Assembly: GCA_035315065.1 (NCBI GenBank)
Contig: DATFYM010000003.1
Location: 1-34,152, forward strand
From: DATFYM01 sp035315065
Lineage (GTDB): Bacteria; Acidobacteriota; Terriglobia; UBA7540
Direction of reading: 5' to 3'
DNA: 34,152 nucleotides
Numbering within the stretch: the first letter of the stretch is position 1; each line of letters starts with the position of its first letter. Both the position numbers and the translations under genes were made by a program. Under the pieces are notes generated by a model. That model did no database searches. It worked only from the letters and a program-made list of their open reading frames with translations, and was not told the origin of the DNA. Positions 15,041 to 24,650 of the stretch are shown here, piece by piece.

Positions 15041-16576
15041 CTATCCTCTGCGCGGCCATCGGTCCAGCAGGGCTTCTCGCCCCGCCCGTTTCCATGGACT
15101 CATCGGGGCGATTCTCGCCCCCCAGCCGTTGGCGTTTGGTGCTGCCTGGGGCGTCGCCCGCATCGAATGGATCGCCGCGGCCAGCATGGCGACGCGTTCC
15201 TCGTCCGGCGGAGCAGCCGCGTCGGACATCAGGCCGCTGTCGAGCGCGCGCGCGATCAATCCGGTATCGAGCCGCCCGGCCACGAAATCCGGATGCGCGA
15301 GCAATCGCTGGAAGAAAGCGATGTTGGTCTTGATGCCAGCCACTTCGTATTCGCTCAAGGCGCGCGCCAAGCGGGCGATGGCCTCGTTGCGGTCGCGGCC
15401 CCACACGATCAGCTTGGAAAGCAGCGGATCGTATTCGAGCGGCACCGTAAATCCCTCGCTCACGCCGGGATCGTCGCGGACGCCCGGACCGGACGGCGTC
15501 CGGAGCGCGGTGATAAGTCCGGGCGAAGGGAAGAAGTTCTGCGTCGGATCCTCGGCGCAGATACGGCACTCGATGGCCGCGCCGCGCAGGCAGACATCCT
15601 CCTGCTTCCAGCCCAGCAGTTGGCCGGCCGCGATCCGCAACTGCTCCTTCACCAGGTCGATGCCCATCACCATCTCGGTTACCGGGTGTTCCACCTGGAG
15701 GCGGGTATTCATTTCCAGGAAATAGAAATTGCGGTTTCCATCCACCAGGAACTCCACCGTCCCGGCGCTGGTGTATCCGGCGAGCCGGCCGATGGCCAGC
15801 GCCGTCTCGCCCATGCGGTGCCGCATGGTCTCGTCCACCAGGGGCGAGGGACATTCTTCCAGGAGTTTCTGGTGCCGCCGCTGGAGGGAGCACTCGCGCT
15901 CGCCCAGATGGATCAAGTTGCCGTGATGGTCGCCCAGAATCTGGACCTCGATGTGGCGGGGCCGTTCGATGTACTTCTCGAGGTAGATTGAGGGGTCGTT
16001 GAAGGAGTTCTGCGCCTCGGAGCGCGCGTTGCGATAGGCGGACTCGAGTTCTTCCAGCGAGCGCACAAAGCGCATGCCCTTGCCGCCGCCGCCCGCCGCC
16101 GCCTTGATCATCACCGGCAGGCCAATCGCCTGCACCGCCTGCTTCACCTCATCGAAGCTCTCCGGGCTATGATTCATGCCTGGAACCGCCGGCAGTCCGG
16201 CGCCGATCACCGCCTGGCGGGCGGCGGTCTTCGACCCCATCAGCTTCATGGCCGAGGCTTCCGGGCCCACAAACACGATCCCCGCCGCGTCGCACGCCCG
16301 GCGGAACTCCTCGTTCTCGGCCAGAAAGCCGTAGCCCGGGTGGATGGCCTCGGCGACGCTTCGCCGCGCAACCTCCAGAACGCGGTCGATGCGCAGGTAG
16401 CTCTCGGTGGAGGGAGTGGGACCGACGGGATAAGCCTCATCGGCGTAGCGGACGTGCAGGGCCCGCCGGTCGGCCTCTGAGTAGACTCCCACGGTGGCGA
16501 TGCCCATCTCGCGACAGGCGCGCATCACGCGTACCGCAATCTCACCCCGATTGGCAACCAGAACTTTCTTGAACAA
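15041..16576 (-). CDS. Biotin carboxylase subunit of an acyl-CoA carboxylase (TTG start)
   Basis: ATP-grasp enzyme that carboxylates biotin on the carrier protein with bicarbonate and ATP. From TTG 16576 it has 511 residues. It begins FKKVLVANRGEIAVRV, with HPGYGFLAEN (79-88), the ATP-binding Lys158 and the glycine loop AAAGGGGKGMR (159-169), ERECSLQRRHQKLLEE (226-241), and the active-site EMNTRLQVEHPVTE (288-301) with Glu288, Arg292 and Glu296. The last 50 residues beyond the usual 450 are an unrelated tail. TTG is preferred because GGAG lies 8 nt before it and homologues start there; ATG 16630 in frame has no ribosome-binding site, and earlier ones run into the sugar dehydrogenase gene. The acyl substrate cannot be told without the carboxyltransferase. 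Confidence 0.92.
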   Translation of the reverse strand: MFKKVLVANRGEIAVRVMRACREMGIATVGVYSEADRRALHVRYADEAYPVGPTPSTESYLRIDRVLEVARRSVAEAIHPGYGFLAENEEFRRACDAAGIVFVGPEASAMKLMGSKTAARQAVIGAGLPAVPGMNHSPESFDEVKQAVQAIGLPVMIKAAAGGGGKGMRFVRSLEELESAYRNARSEAQNSFNDPSIYLEKYIERPRHIEVQILGDHHGNLIHLGERECSLQRRHQKLLEECPSPLVDETMRHRMGETALAIGRLAGYTSAGTVEFLVDGNRNFYFLEMNTRLQVEHPVTEMVMGIDLVKEQLRIAAGQLLGWKQEDVCLRGAAIECRICAEDPTQNFFPSPGLITALRTPSGPGVRDDPGVSEGFTVPLEYDPLLSKLIVWGRDRNEAIARLARALSEYEVAGIKTNIAFFQRLLAHPDFVAGRLDTGLIARALDSGLMSDAAAPPDEERVAMLAAAIHSMRATPQAAPNANGWGARIAPMSPWKRAGREALLDRWPRRG

Positions 16577-16659
16577 CCGTTTTGCTCCCACCGGCCGCAA
16601 CCCCCTCGGATACCAATCCAATCGGATCATCGTGATAATTCTGACGAACTTGGGGTTGC

Positions 16660-18447
16660 CTAATGGCTCAGGCTCCAGACATACGCGGCTAGCGCGAGTA
16701 TCTGGTCGGCCGTGAGTTGCGCCCCGCCCATGGGGGGCATCGGGCTGCGATATTGTTTTGGATGCATCACGCCCTCGGTTATCGTTTTCGCGATTCCGGC
16801 ATAGCTGCCGTCGCTCCACAACCATTTCTTGCCCGTTAGGTCGGGACCCAAGGGGGACCCCTTACCGCTCGCGCCATGGCAACCCGTGCAAGTCGCTCCG
16901 CCCACTTGACCGTGGTAGATGCGATCACCCAGCGCAACCATCTCTCGCGTCGCTCCTTCGGGAACGGGAAGAGTTGCGCCTGTGCCGGCGTTTGGATGCG
17001 TCCCCTCCGGCGGTTTGGCGGCGACGGCGACGATATCGCCAGCCGGAGCTGACGCATTCGGGCACGGAGTGAACTTCGGGGAAGCGTCCGCGGCACCGCC
17101 CGCATACACAATTCGGTAAATGCGTCCGCGCACGTCGTCGGAAACATAGAGCGACCCGTCCGGTCCGACCGCGAGGCCGCTGGGACGGTGTGCGGCACCC
17201 TCCGGAGACTTTATCGCCCCCGCAAAACCATCAGCAAATATTTCGCACCCGCCGGAAGCACGATCACCGGTGAGCGGCTGGAAAACTACGTTGTAGCCAC
17301 CTTGCGCATAGGGTGCTCGATCCCAAGAACCGTGGAAGGCGATGAACACGCCGTTGCGGTAGCGGGCTGGGAATTGCTTCTTGTCGTAGAGCACCATGGC
17401 GTTGGGAGCCCAGTGGGCAGGAAATGCCGCGATGGGGGCGATCTTGTTCGCGCAGGGGCCCACCTTCTTGCCGCCGTCACCGCCATATTCCGGTGCAAGA
17501 ACCAGCTCTTGCACGAAAGGGTCGTAGTAGCACTCGGGCCAGCCATAGTCGCCGCCTGGTTTCAAGAGCAGCAACTCCTCCGCCGGCAGCGTGGCTTCCT
17601 GGTCAGGTTTGTAGAGAGAAGGCCAATTTGCATACAACTGGTCGCGTCCGTGTTGAGTCGCAAAGAGGCGCCCAGTGGAGTCGATGGCAAAGCCTTCGGC
17701 GTTGCGGATCCCAGTCGCGAAGCGTTCGGCCGGCGAAAACGCCTGGTTCATTTTGTTCGCGTCATAACGCCAGACGCCGCCACGGGTCACAAGTTCGGTG
17801 CACGGGTCCGCGCCGGGCGATTTGGGTGTCCGGTTTTGCAGTTGGCACGAATTGGTTGCGGTGGCGACGTCAACGTACATGGATCCTTCCGCATTGATGA
17901 TAAACGGATGCATAGGGTGGTCGCCCCCTAGAGGCAATCCGGAAACGATCGTATCGGGAGGATCTCGCGGCACGATGGAGCCCGCAGGCAGTGAATAGCG
18001 CACGATTCGCTCGTTGATCTCCGCATAAATCGACCCCTTATACATGTCGATGCCTAGGCCACCGGCTCCGCCACTCTGGGCGGTTTCACCGAAGCGCTCG
18101 ATCACGTCGGCCTTTCCCGCACCGGTTGTGTCTTCGAGCGCTACCAGGAACCCGCCAGCATGTGGCGCCGCATTGCCATAGTACGCGCCCGACCACGTGT
18201 TGACGTAAACCACTTCGCTCGGCCCCACCACCATGTGTCGAGCGTGACCGATCTCGTCAGCAAATACGGTCGCGCAAAAATTAGCGGGCAACTTCAAGCC
18301 GCTGTCATCGTTCAAGCATGCTTGGTTCTTGGCTTCTGTTTCAGAATTGGAGAGACTCTGAGCCGACACCATTGAACTCACGACGCACAATGCGGCAAGC
18401 ACGGAAACGGCAGACAACAGAGGCGTAAATAAGCGGAACGGTCGCAT
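16660..18447 (-). CDS. Secreted PQQ-type sugar (sorbosone/glucose) dehydrogenase with C-terminal cytochrome c
   Basis: Predicted periplasmic oxidase of aldoses or sorbosone passing electrons to a haem. It has 595 residues. There is an N-terminal signal peptide (about 1-29, ending VVSSMVSAQ). The following six-bladed propeller of the GSDH/sorbosone type shows SGAYYGNAAPHAGGFL, RNAEGFAIDSTGRLFATQHG, ELLLLKPGGDYGWPECYYD, FIAFHGSWDRAPYAQGGYN and PSGLAVGPDGSLYVSDDVRG. The C-terminal domain carries one c-type haem motif CTGCH (520-524) and a methionine-rich SPMPPMGG segment as likely sixth ligand. AGGAGG lies 5 nt before the ATG at 18447. It is divergent from the GH3 gene and just upstream of the carboxylase operon. 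Binding of PQQ itself is inferred from the family. Confidence 0.88.
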   Translation of the reverse strand: MRPFRLFTPLLSAVSVLAALCVVSSMVSAQSLSNSETEAKNQACLNDDSGLKLPANFCATVFADEIGHARHMVVGPSEVVYVNTWSGAYYGNAAPHAGGFLVALEDTTGAGKADVIERFGETAQSGGAGGLGIDMYKGSIYAEINERIVRYSLPAGSIVPRDPPDTIVSGLPLGGDHPMHPFIINAEGSMYVDVATATNSCQLQNRTPKSPGADPCTELVTRGGVWRYDANKMNQAFSPAERFATGIRNAEGFAIDSTGRLFATQHGRDQLYANWPSLYKPDQEATLPAEELLLLKPGGDYGWPECYYDPFVQELVLAPEYGGDGGKKVGPCANKIAPIAAFPAHWAPNAMVLYDKKQFPARYRNGVFIAFHGSWDRAPYAQGGYNVVFQPLTGDRASGGCEIFADGFAGAIKSPEGAAHRPSGLAVGPDGSLYVSDDVRGRIYRIVYAGGAADASPKFTPCPNASAPAGDIVAVAAKPPEGTHPNAGTGATLPVPEGATREMVALGDRIYHGQVGGATCTGCHGASGKGSPLGPDLTGKKWLWSDGSYAGIAKTITEGVMHPKQYRSPMPPMGGAQLTADQILALAAYVWSLSH

Positions 18448-18620
18448 GGAATCCTCCTGGGATCGACGACTAAAAGCACCGCGATTGAGCTTATCACAAG
18501 GTTGGCGGCACCACTCGGGCTGCCTGGTCTCGGCCATTAGAATATGGCTGGCGCAGAGCGCATTTCGGCGTTTTCGCGTGTTACATTAGCGCTGGTAATC
18601 CCCAACCACAAACGGCATTT

Positions 18621-18640
18621 GCACGGTGACGGCACCGTGC
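18621..18640. promoter_or_regulatory. Perfect 8-bp stem-loop in divergent intergenic region
   Basis: GCACGGTG-ACGG-CACCGTGC is a perfect inverted repeat in the 402-bp gap between the divergent sugar dehydrogenase and GH3 genes. It could be an operator for a sugar-responsive regulator or an RNA hairpin. A T7 run follows about 25 nt later. Confidence 0.35.
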
Positions 18641-18700
18641 CCTGGCCGGCAGCGGCGCGCCAATTTTTTTGAAAGTGAAGGCAGAACAAAAGCAAGAACT

Positions 18701-18742
18701 AAAAGGGGACATGTCTAATCGGATAAGAAAGGGGACATTTCT
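18701..18742. repeat. Two direct copies of an AAAGGGGACATKTCT motif
   Basis: The copies are AAAAGGGGACATGTCT (18701-18716) and GAAAGGGGACATTTCT (18727-18742), 26 bp apart. The motif is familiar as a dispersed repeat near REP-associated transposase remnants in many bacteria (from memory). They lie about 30-70 bp before the GH3 promoter. Confidence 0.5.
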
Positions 18743-18773
18743 GGGCGGGCTTGATAAACCGCCCCGAAACGGA

Positions 18774-18802
18774 TTGACACTTGCGACTTCGTGGGTTAGC
18801 TT
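18774..18802 (+). promoter_or_regulatory. Sigma-70-type promoter of the GH3 gene
   Basis: TTGACA (18774-18779) is a perfect -35 box, followed after 17 bp by TAGCTT (18797-18802) as a -10 box. This would place the transcript start near 18809 and give a leader of about 40 nt before the ATG at 18850. Confidence 0.6.
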
Positions 18803-18849
18803 GGTGCCCGGACACGAGCGGCGCTTATGCCTATGGGGGACTTTTCTCG

Positions 18850-21492
18850 ATGACGAAAACTGGATTGAGATTACTTGCCACGGTTGCCTTGCTGGCGGGG
18901 ATCACCTGTGCCGCGCTGGCGCAGGATGCTGCCAAGCCTGCCTACTTGGACCCGAGCCTGCCGGCCGAGCAGCGGGCGGCTGACTTAGTGCGTCGGATGA
19001 CACTCGACGAGAAGGCATCGCAATTGGTGAACCAGGCGCGGGCGATCCCGCGGCTGAACGTTGCAGCTTACGATTGGTGGAGTGAGTCGCTCCATGGAGT
19101 GGCCGTCAACGGAACCACCGAGTTTCCCGAGCCGATCGGTCTGGCGGCCACTTTTGATCCCGCGGCGATCCACGAGATGGCGGTGGCCATCAGCACCGAG
19201 GGGCGCATCAAACACGTCCAGGCGCTGCGGGCCGGCCACAGCAACATTTTTGAGGGCCTGGACTTCTGGGCGCCCAACATCAACATCTTTCGCGATCCCC
19301 GCTGGGGCCGCGGCCAGGAGACTTATGGCGAGGACCCATTCCTAACCGCGCGGATGGGAGTGGCCTTTGTGACTGGGATGCAGGGCGACGATCCGCACTA
19401 CTACCGGACCATCTCTACGCCCAAGCATTTCGCCGTCCACAGCGGCCCGGAGCCCGCCCGCCATTCCATGGACGTGGTGGTGAGCAAGCACGACGAACTG
19501 GACACCTATCTGCCCGCCTTTCGTGCCACGGTAACCGAGGCCAAAGCCGACTCGGTGATGTGCGCCTACAACCGCATCAACGGGCAGCCGGCTTGCGTGA
19601 ACGAGTTCCTGCTCGACGATCAGTTGCGCGGCAAGTGGGGCTTCCAAGGGTATGTGGTCTCCGATTGCGGCGCGGTGATCGACATTTTCAAAGGCCACCA
19701 CTTCACGGCCAGCCAGCCCGAGGCCTCGGCCCTCTCGCTGAAGCGCGGCATGGACAACGAGTGCGCGGACTTCTTCGCCAAGGTGACGGACAACCACGAT
19801 TACGCGCCCTATCTGGATGCAGTGAAGCAGGGCCTGCTGAAGGAGAGCGACATCGACGTGGCAGTGACGCGGTTGATGACCGCGCGGATCAAGCTGGGAA
19901 TGTTCGACCCGCCGGAGATGGTTCCTTATACGAAGATCAGCGAGAGTGAGCTGGACAGTCCGGCCCATCGCGCTTTGGCCCGCAAACTGGCCAATGAGTC
20001 AATGGTGCTGTTGAAGAATGACGGCGTGCTGCCCCTCAAGCCGGACGTGAAGCGCATCGCCCTGATCGGCCCGCTCGCCGACCAGACCCGAGTGCTGCTG
20101 GGCAATTACAACGGGATTCCCACCCACTCCGTCTCGGTGCTGGACGGCCTCAAAGCCGAGTTTTCTACGGCACAGATCAACTTCGTGCCGGGTACGCAGT
20201 TCTTGCGCAACGAGGGCCGTCCAGTTCCAGCGGAGCTGCTGACCACGGACGGCAAGCCAGGCGTGCGAGCCGAGTACTCGACCGGCAACTTGATGGCAAA
20301 GCCTACGCCATTGACTTCCCGCGTGGAGACCAGCATCGACCTCTCCGCCAAAACCCTCCCACCAGAGGCGGTCGGCAAATCGCCTGTCGGGGTGCGCTGG
20401 ACCGCAACCCTTACGCCCACCGAGACCGGTGACTACAAGCTGGGATTGCAGGCGTCCGGCTTCGCGCGGGTCTCGCTGGACGACAAGGAATTTCTTACCG
20501 CGTGGATGCCCGGCGCGGTCGGGAGCAAACTCGCCAAGGTCCGCCTGGAGAAGGGCAAGCCCTACGCGCTGAAGGTGGAATACGGCCAGATGGGGGGCGG
20601 CGATCCCGTGGCGCGGCTCATCTGGACGCCTTTCGACCTGACTCCTTCGCCCGAGGCCGTTGCCGCCGCCAGGGATGCGGACGTGGTGGTCGCCGTGGTG
20701 GGGATCACCAGCGAGCTCGAAGGCGAGGAGATGCAAGTGAACGAGGAAGGCTTCAAGGGCGGCGACCGCACCAGTCTCGACCTGCCCAAGCCGGAGGAAG
20801 ACCTGCTGAAAGCCGTAGCGGCCGCCGGGAAGCCGCTGGTGGTGGTACTGATGAATGGCAGCGCGCTGGGCGTGACCTGGGCCAATGAGCACGCTAACGC
20901 GATCCTGGAGGCGTGGTACTCGGGCGAAGAGGGTGGCGCCGCTGTGGCCGAGACCCTCTCCGGCAAGAATGACCCCGCGGGCAGGCTGCCCGTGACCTTC
21001 TACAAAGATGTGAGCCAGTTGCCGCCCTTCGAGAGCTACTCGATGCAGGGCCGCACCTATCGATACTTTCAAGGAATACCGCTCTACCCTTTCGGCTATG
21101 GGCTCAGCTACTCCACATTTGCTTACAGAGGACTCACCTTGCCGGGAACGGTGCAGGCAGGCCAGCCGCTCCCAATAGACGTGACCGTGACCAACACCGG
21201 CAACCGCAGCGGAGACGAGGTGGCCGAGCTGTACCTCAGCTTCCCGGATGTGAAGGGCGTTCCGCTCCGCGCGCTGCGAGCCTTTCAGCGGGTCCATCTG
21301 GAGGCGGGTGCCTCAGAGAAGCTTCACTTCGACCTGGGGCCGCGAGACCTGAGCATGGTGACCGAGGCCGGTGACCCCGTCATCGCCCAAGGCGAGTACA
21401 CCGTCTCCCTCGGCGGGGGACAGCCCCACACCGGAGCCGCGGTGCTCACGCAGACCTTCCATGTGGACGGGCAGTTGGCGTTGCCGGAATAA
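18850..21492 (+). CDS. GH3 glycosidase (beta-xylosidase/beta-glucosidase) with PA14 domain
   Basis: Secreted glycoside hydrolase family 3 enzyme, 880 residues, releasing terminal beta-linked xylose or glucose from plant oligosaccharides. A signal peptide (1-25) ends AALAQ. The N-terminal barrel has MTLDEKASQL, EALHG-like WWSESLHGVAVNG, and the catalytic nucleophile Asp272 in GYVVSDCGAV; the SDCGA form is common in beta-xylosidases. The second domain is interrupted by a PA14 carbohydrate-binding insert (about 470-597). It resumes with ADVVVAVVGITSELEGEE and ends in a fibronectin-III-like domain (about 790-870) with GNRSGDEVAELYLSFPD. GGGGGA precedes the ATG at a slightly long spacing; an in-frame ATG 69 bp upstream would spoil the signal peptide. 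The substrate (xylan versus glucan) is not certain. Confidence 0.92.
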   Translation: MTKTGLRLLATVALLAGITCAALAQDAAKPAYLDPSLPAEQRAADLVRRMTLDEKASQLVNQARAIPRLNVAAYDWWSESLHGVAVNGTTEFPEPIGLAATFDPAAIHEMAVAISTEGRIKHVQALRAGHSNIFEGLDFWAPNINIFRDPRWGRGQETYGEDPFLTARMGVAFVTGMQGDDPHYYRTISTPKHFAVHSGPEPARHSMDVVVSKHDELDTYLPAFRATVTEAKADSVMCAYNRINGQPACVNEFLLDDQLRGKWGFQGYVVSDCGAVIDIFKGHHFTASQPEASALSLKRGMDNECADFFAKVTDNHDYAPYLDAVKQGLLKESDIDVAVTRLMTARIKLGMFDPPEMVPYTKISESELDSPAHRALARKLANESMVLLKNDGVLPLKPDVKRIALIGPLADQTRVLLGNYNGIPTHSVSVLDGLKAEFSTAQINFVPGTQFLRNEGRPVPAELLTTDGKPGVRAEYSTGNLMAKPTPLTSRVETSIDLSAKTLPPEAVGKSPVGVRWTATLTPTETGDYKLGLQASGFARVSLDDKEFLTAWMPGAVGSKLAKVRLEKGKPYALKVEYGQMGGGDPVARLIWTPFDLTPSPEAVAAARDADVVVAVVGITSELEGEEMQVNEEGFKGGDRTSLDLPKPEEDLLKAVAAAGKPLVVVLMNGSALGVTWANEHANAILEAWYSGEEGGAAVAETLSGKNDPAGRLPVTFYKDVSQLPPFESYSMQGRTYRYFQGIPLYPFGYGLSYSTFAYRGLTLPGTVQAGQPLPIDVTVTNTGNRSGDEVAELYLSFPDVKGVPLRALRAFQRVHLEAGASEKLHFDLGPRDLSMVTEAGDPVIAQGEYTVSLGGGQPHTGAAVLTQTFHVDGQLALPE

Positions 21493-21698
21493 AGGGGGCC
21501 GCCGTGTTCAGGGCCTCTCCCGCGGGTCGGTGTCTTGCTTCGGCGGCTGGCGAAGCCTATGATCGTGCCCCAGTCCCGAAACGACGTTCGGTGAAGTAGG
21601 TCTTGTCTTGTCACCCGGCGTTTACCGCTGGTTCCCCTCCCGATAGTTTATGGTCAAATCGAGGTTTGAGCGACTTCGTTCTACACCACCGCGTCTGC

Positions 21699-21707
21699 TG
21701 ATATAGT
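21699..21707 (+). promoter_or_regulatory. Extended -10 promoter before the GH36/27-like gene
   Basis: TG-A-TATAGT is an extended -10 element. The -35 position 17 bp upstream (TTCTAC) is poor. Transcription would start near 21714, only a few nt before the AGGAGG (21718-21723) that precedes ATG 21733 by 9 nt. The short leader makes this tentative. Confidence 0.4.
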
Positions 21708-21732
21708 ACAGGGCCGTAGGAGGCAGTATCTT

Positions 21733-24360
21733 ATGAGCAGGTTCAGCCTGGTCCGCCAGTTTTCCCGATTACTCCCGTGGTGCCTGCCATCCGTTGCCGG
21801 CCTCTGCGTCTTGGGGTTGGCTGGCATCACGACGGCTCTGTGGGGTCCGGGACTTCCCGTTGCGGCTGTGCTTCCCGCGGCTTTCCAGGTGGACAGTCCG
21901 CTTCATAACTCTCAGTTGTCGGTAGCCTTTGATCGTCAGAGCGGATTGTACGCGATCCGCGCCGGCAGCCTGGAGGCTCCGGTGCTTCAATCGCGCGTTG
22001 GCGCTGAGGTCAATCACCGATGGCTGCGGTCGAGCGATTATCCGCAACACGAGGAAGCTCAGAACAGTTTCGAAGACAACCTCGGTTCGGGCGAACAGGA
22101 TACGATTACCTTCAGGGGGCTCAGCTCCGAGCCCGACCTGGTTTGCATCCTGCGCTTATATGGCGAGCTTCCGTACGGAACGGTCGAGGTAAAGGTTGTG
22201 AACCATACTTCAAAAGCCGTATCCGTCGAAGCCATTCGCGACGTGGACGCCATTGGCAGCCCGATGGTCAATCTGGGAGCGCCCGAAAGCGCGGATCGGG
22301 TGATGTTCGAGGTTTTTACGGAAGATCCCAGCATCAGGATCGGCGGCCTCGATCAGGCGCCGAAAGGCACTTATGCCGGAGTACGCGACGGGTTGATTTA
22401 CAGCCTGTCGAGCAAACAGAGTCTGCTGCTCGCCGCGCTCACGAGCAACAGATTTATGACCGCCTTACACTTGAAGGTCCAGCAGTCTCCCACAGGCGCG
22501 GCGGCAATCGGCTCTTTCACCGTCGATTCTACGGGTACGACGGAAGCCGTGCTTCAAAGAGACGACATCGCTCCCGACCAGCGGGTTGAGCTGGGCCTTC
22601 CCGTCGAGCCCGGCAAAGAATTGAGTTCGGAGCGCGTGATGTTTGCCGCCGGGCCGGATTACCACGCGCAACTGCTGGCTTATGGGGCGGCAGTGCGGCG
22701 CTTGTACCACGCCCGCGTTTCGAGCCCTGCGCCCATGGGTTGGTGGAGCTGGACGGCTTTTTATGCCGGCGTTAATGAAGGCGAGGTGCTGACCAACGCC
22801 CAATGGCTGGCGCAGCACCTGAAGTCGCTCGGTTATAACTACTGCCATATCGATGAGGGATACGATTACGCGCGCGGCGAATACGTCACCGCCAGCGCAA
22901 CGCATTTCCCCAACGGGATGCGCAGCCTCGGTTACAAAATCACGAATATGGGGCTGACGTTCGCGTTGTGGACGGCGCCGTTCGAGGTGTCCCAGCGCGC
23001 CTGGGTTTACGAGCACCACCCAGACTGGCTGGTGAAGGATGCGCAGGGGCGGCCGATCCGGATCGACTACGTGAACCGGCACGTTGATCCGCTCTACGCG
23101 CTGGACACCACCAACCCGGGAGCGCAGCAATACCTTCGCGAAACCTATCGAGTTCTGACGCGCGAGTGGGGCGTTCGCTACATCAAGCTCGACTTCATGG
23201 ATTCTTCGGCGATCGAAGGCTATTACTATCGTCCGCACACCACCGCGCTGGAGGCCGAGCGCATCGGGCTCAAGATCATCCGCGAAGCCGTTGGCGAGGA
23301 GGTTCTGCTTGATAAGGACGGCAGCCCGATGCTCAATCCCGTCGGCTTGGTGGATGAAGGCCGCATTGCGCCGGATACAGGACATTCGTTCGAAGCCAGC
23401 CGAGATGCGGCGACGAACATCGCCGCGCGCTTCTATATGAACAGAAACTTCTACATCAGCGACCCGGACGCCTTCAGCGTCTCGACAGAAGTGGAACCGC
23501 AGCAAGCTTGGCATGAGTCGAAGAAGGCCTTGACGCTGGATGAGGCTGAAGTGCAGATTGTGCTGGCCGCGGCTGCCGGAGGCATGTATGAGATCGGCGA
23601 CGATCTGCCGACGCTTGCCGCAACCCCTGACCGGCTGGCCCTGGTCGAAAACCGCGACCTGCTGCGGATGGTCAAGCTGGGACGAGCCGCCACGCCGGTG
23701 GATTTGATGAGCTTCTCCACGCAGGACGAAATGCCCAGCGTGTACTTTCTGCAAGAAGACGCGCGGCAGTCCATGGCGGCGGTTTTCAACTGGACCGAGG
23801 GGCCGCGCTCGCACACTCTCGAGCTCAGCAGCTTGGGCCTTCCGCCGGGGCATCCTTATGAAGCTTATAACGTGCTCGACGCAAATGCGCCGGTAGCCAT
23901 CGAAGGGGGAAGCGTCGCCGTTGGTCCCCAACCTCCGCACTCGGTAAGGCTGATCAAGATTATCGATACTTCCTTGCCGGCCTCGGCTCCAGCGGTCTCT
24001 TTGGACGTTCCCAACTCGGCGGAAACCGGTGAGGCCATCCATCTTCGGGCGACGCCTGCCGCGGAGGGCGGGCCGGTTCTCTCGTACGATTGGGATTTTG
24101 GCGACGGGACAACCGCCAGCGGGTCGGAGGTGAGCCATGCCTATACAAGGGCTGCCGTCTGCGATGGCAAATTGACTGTTGATGGCGTGGACGGGATCCC
24201 CGCTGAAAGACATTTCAAGGTTGCCGTTCAGGGCCAAGCAAGAACACGTTTCGATCTCCGTGAGAACCGCCGCTACGTCGAGCCTGGCGGCAACCAGCCG
24301 GAAAGCAAGAAGGGCGCGAGACCGCCGGATGTGAAAGGCGTTCTTCCGCCCGCGGCATAA
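21733..24360 (+). CDS. GH36/GH27-like (clan GH-D) glycosidase with C-terminal PKD domain
   Basis: Secreted alpha-galactosidase-type glycosidase, 875 residues. The N-terminus has a long hydrophobic segment (about 13-35) acting as signal or anchor. A beta-sandwich (50-300) precedes the catalytic barrel: GWWSWTAFYAGVNEGEV (336-352), YNYCHIDEGYDYARGEY (368-384), FALWTAPFEVS, the nucleophile Asp487 in YIKLDFMD, and the likely acid/base Asp548 in EGRIAPDTGHSF. A PKD domain (about 760-835) has the signature SYDWDFGDGTTASGSE. The last 40 residues are charged and disordered. Clan GH-D members act on alpha-galactosides and related sugars; the exact substrate is not clear. AGGAGG lies 9 nt before the ATG. 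With the GH3 gene upstream it forms a polysaccharide-use neighbourhood. Confidence 0.82.
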   Translation: MSRFSLVRQFSRLLPWCLPSVAGLCVLGLAGITTALWGPGLPVAAVLPAAFQVDSPLHNSQLSVAFDRQSGLYAIRAGSLEAPVLQSRVGAEVNHRWLRSSDYPQHEEAQNSFEDNLGSGEQDTITFRGLSSEPDLVCILRLYGELPYGTVEVKVVNHTSKAVSVEAIRDVDAIGSPMVNLGAPESADRVMFEVFTEDPSIRIGGLDQAPKGTYAGVRDGLIYSLSSKQSLLLAALTSNRFMTALHLKVQQSPTGAAAIGSFTVDSTGTTEAVLQRDDIAPDQRVELGLPVEPGKELSSERVMFAAGPDYHAQLLAYGAAVRRLYHARVSSPAPMGWWSWTAFYAGVNEGEVLTNAQWLAQHLKSLGYNYCHIDEGYDYARGEYVTASATHFPNGMRSLGYKITNMGLTFALWTAPFEVSQRAWVYEHHPDWLVKDAQGRPIRIDYVNRHVDPLYALDTTNPGAQQYLRETYRVLTREWGVRYIKLDFMDSSAIEGYYYRPHTTALEAERIGLKIIREAVGEEVLLDKDGSPMLNPVGLVDEGRIAPDTGHSFEASRDAATNIAARFYMNRNFYISDPDAFSVSTEVEPQQAWHESKKALTLDEAEVQIVLAAAAGGMYEIGDDLPTLAATPDRLALVENRDLLRMVKLGRAATPVDLMSFSTQDEMPSVYFLQEDARQSMAAVFNWTEGPRSHTLELSSLGLPPGHPYEAYNVLDANAPVAIEGGSVAVGPQPPHSVRLIKIIDTSLPASAPAVSLDVPNSAETGEAIHLRATPAAEGGPVLSYDWDFGDGTTASGSEVSHAYTRAAVCDGKLTVDGVDGIPAERHFKVAVQGQARTRFDLRENRRYVEPGGNQPESKKGARPPDVKGVLPPAA

Positions 24361-24650
24361 TTCGCGACCTTTCACTACTCGAGCCGCTGGCCGAGTTCCA
24401 CCACCCGTCGTCAAATCGCTCATCATATTGAAAATAAACCGGTAACCGTGAATCGGCACTAGAGAGGAACCTTTCACTGGACCTGCCTTATCGAAAATCA
24501 GGCTCAAAATCGTCATAAATTACTGACTGTAAAGCACTTAATCATAGTGGCTTCGTTCGTCTGGATTTCTTCTCAAGTTATTGATAATACGCGCCTTGAT
24601 TCGAGTGGCTTCGATTGGCTTCGTTTCTGCCTTCCTTTCCTTCCCCCGAC
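24361..24650. other. Gene-free region with repeated GTGGCTTCG motifs
   Basis: No gene is seen. AGTGGCTTCG occurs at about 24547 and 24605 and a GGCTTCGTTT variant follows. TAAAGCACTTA (24530-24540) is repeated exactly at 25435-25445, on the far side of the frameshifted hypothetical gene, in the same orientation. This suggests the intervening 0.9 kb is one repeated unit. Confidence 0.4.

Noticed and set aside
16577..16825. Upstream extension of the biotin carboxylase to 594 residues
   Set aside because: It would overlap the 3' end of the sugar dehydrogenase gene and adds sequence unlike the family; the TTG at 16576 has a ribosome-binding site.
19999..21297. Long minus-strand open frame (432 codons)
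   Set aside because: Antisense to the GH3 gene; histidine- and arginine-rich composition typical of shadow frames.
22465..24516. Long minus-strand open frame (683 codons)
   Set aside because: It is antisense to the GH36/27-like gene, has no recognisable motif, and is a by-product of GC-rich codon use.
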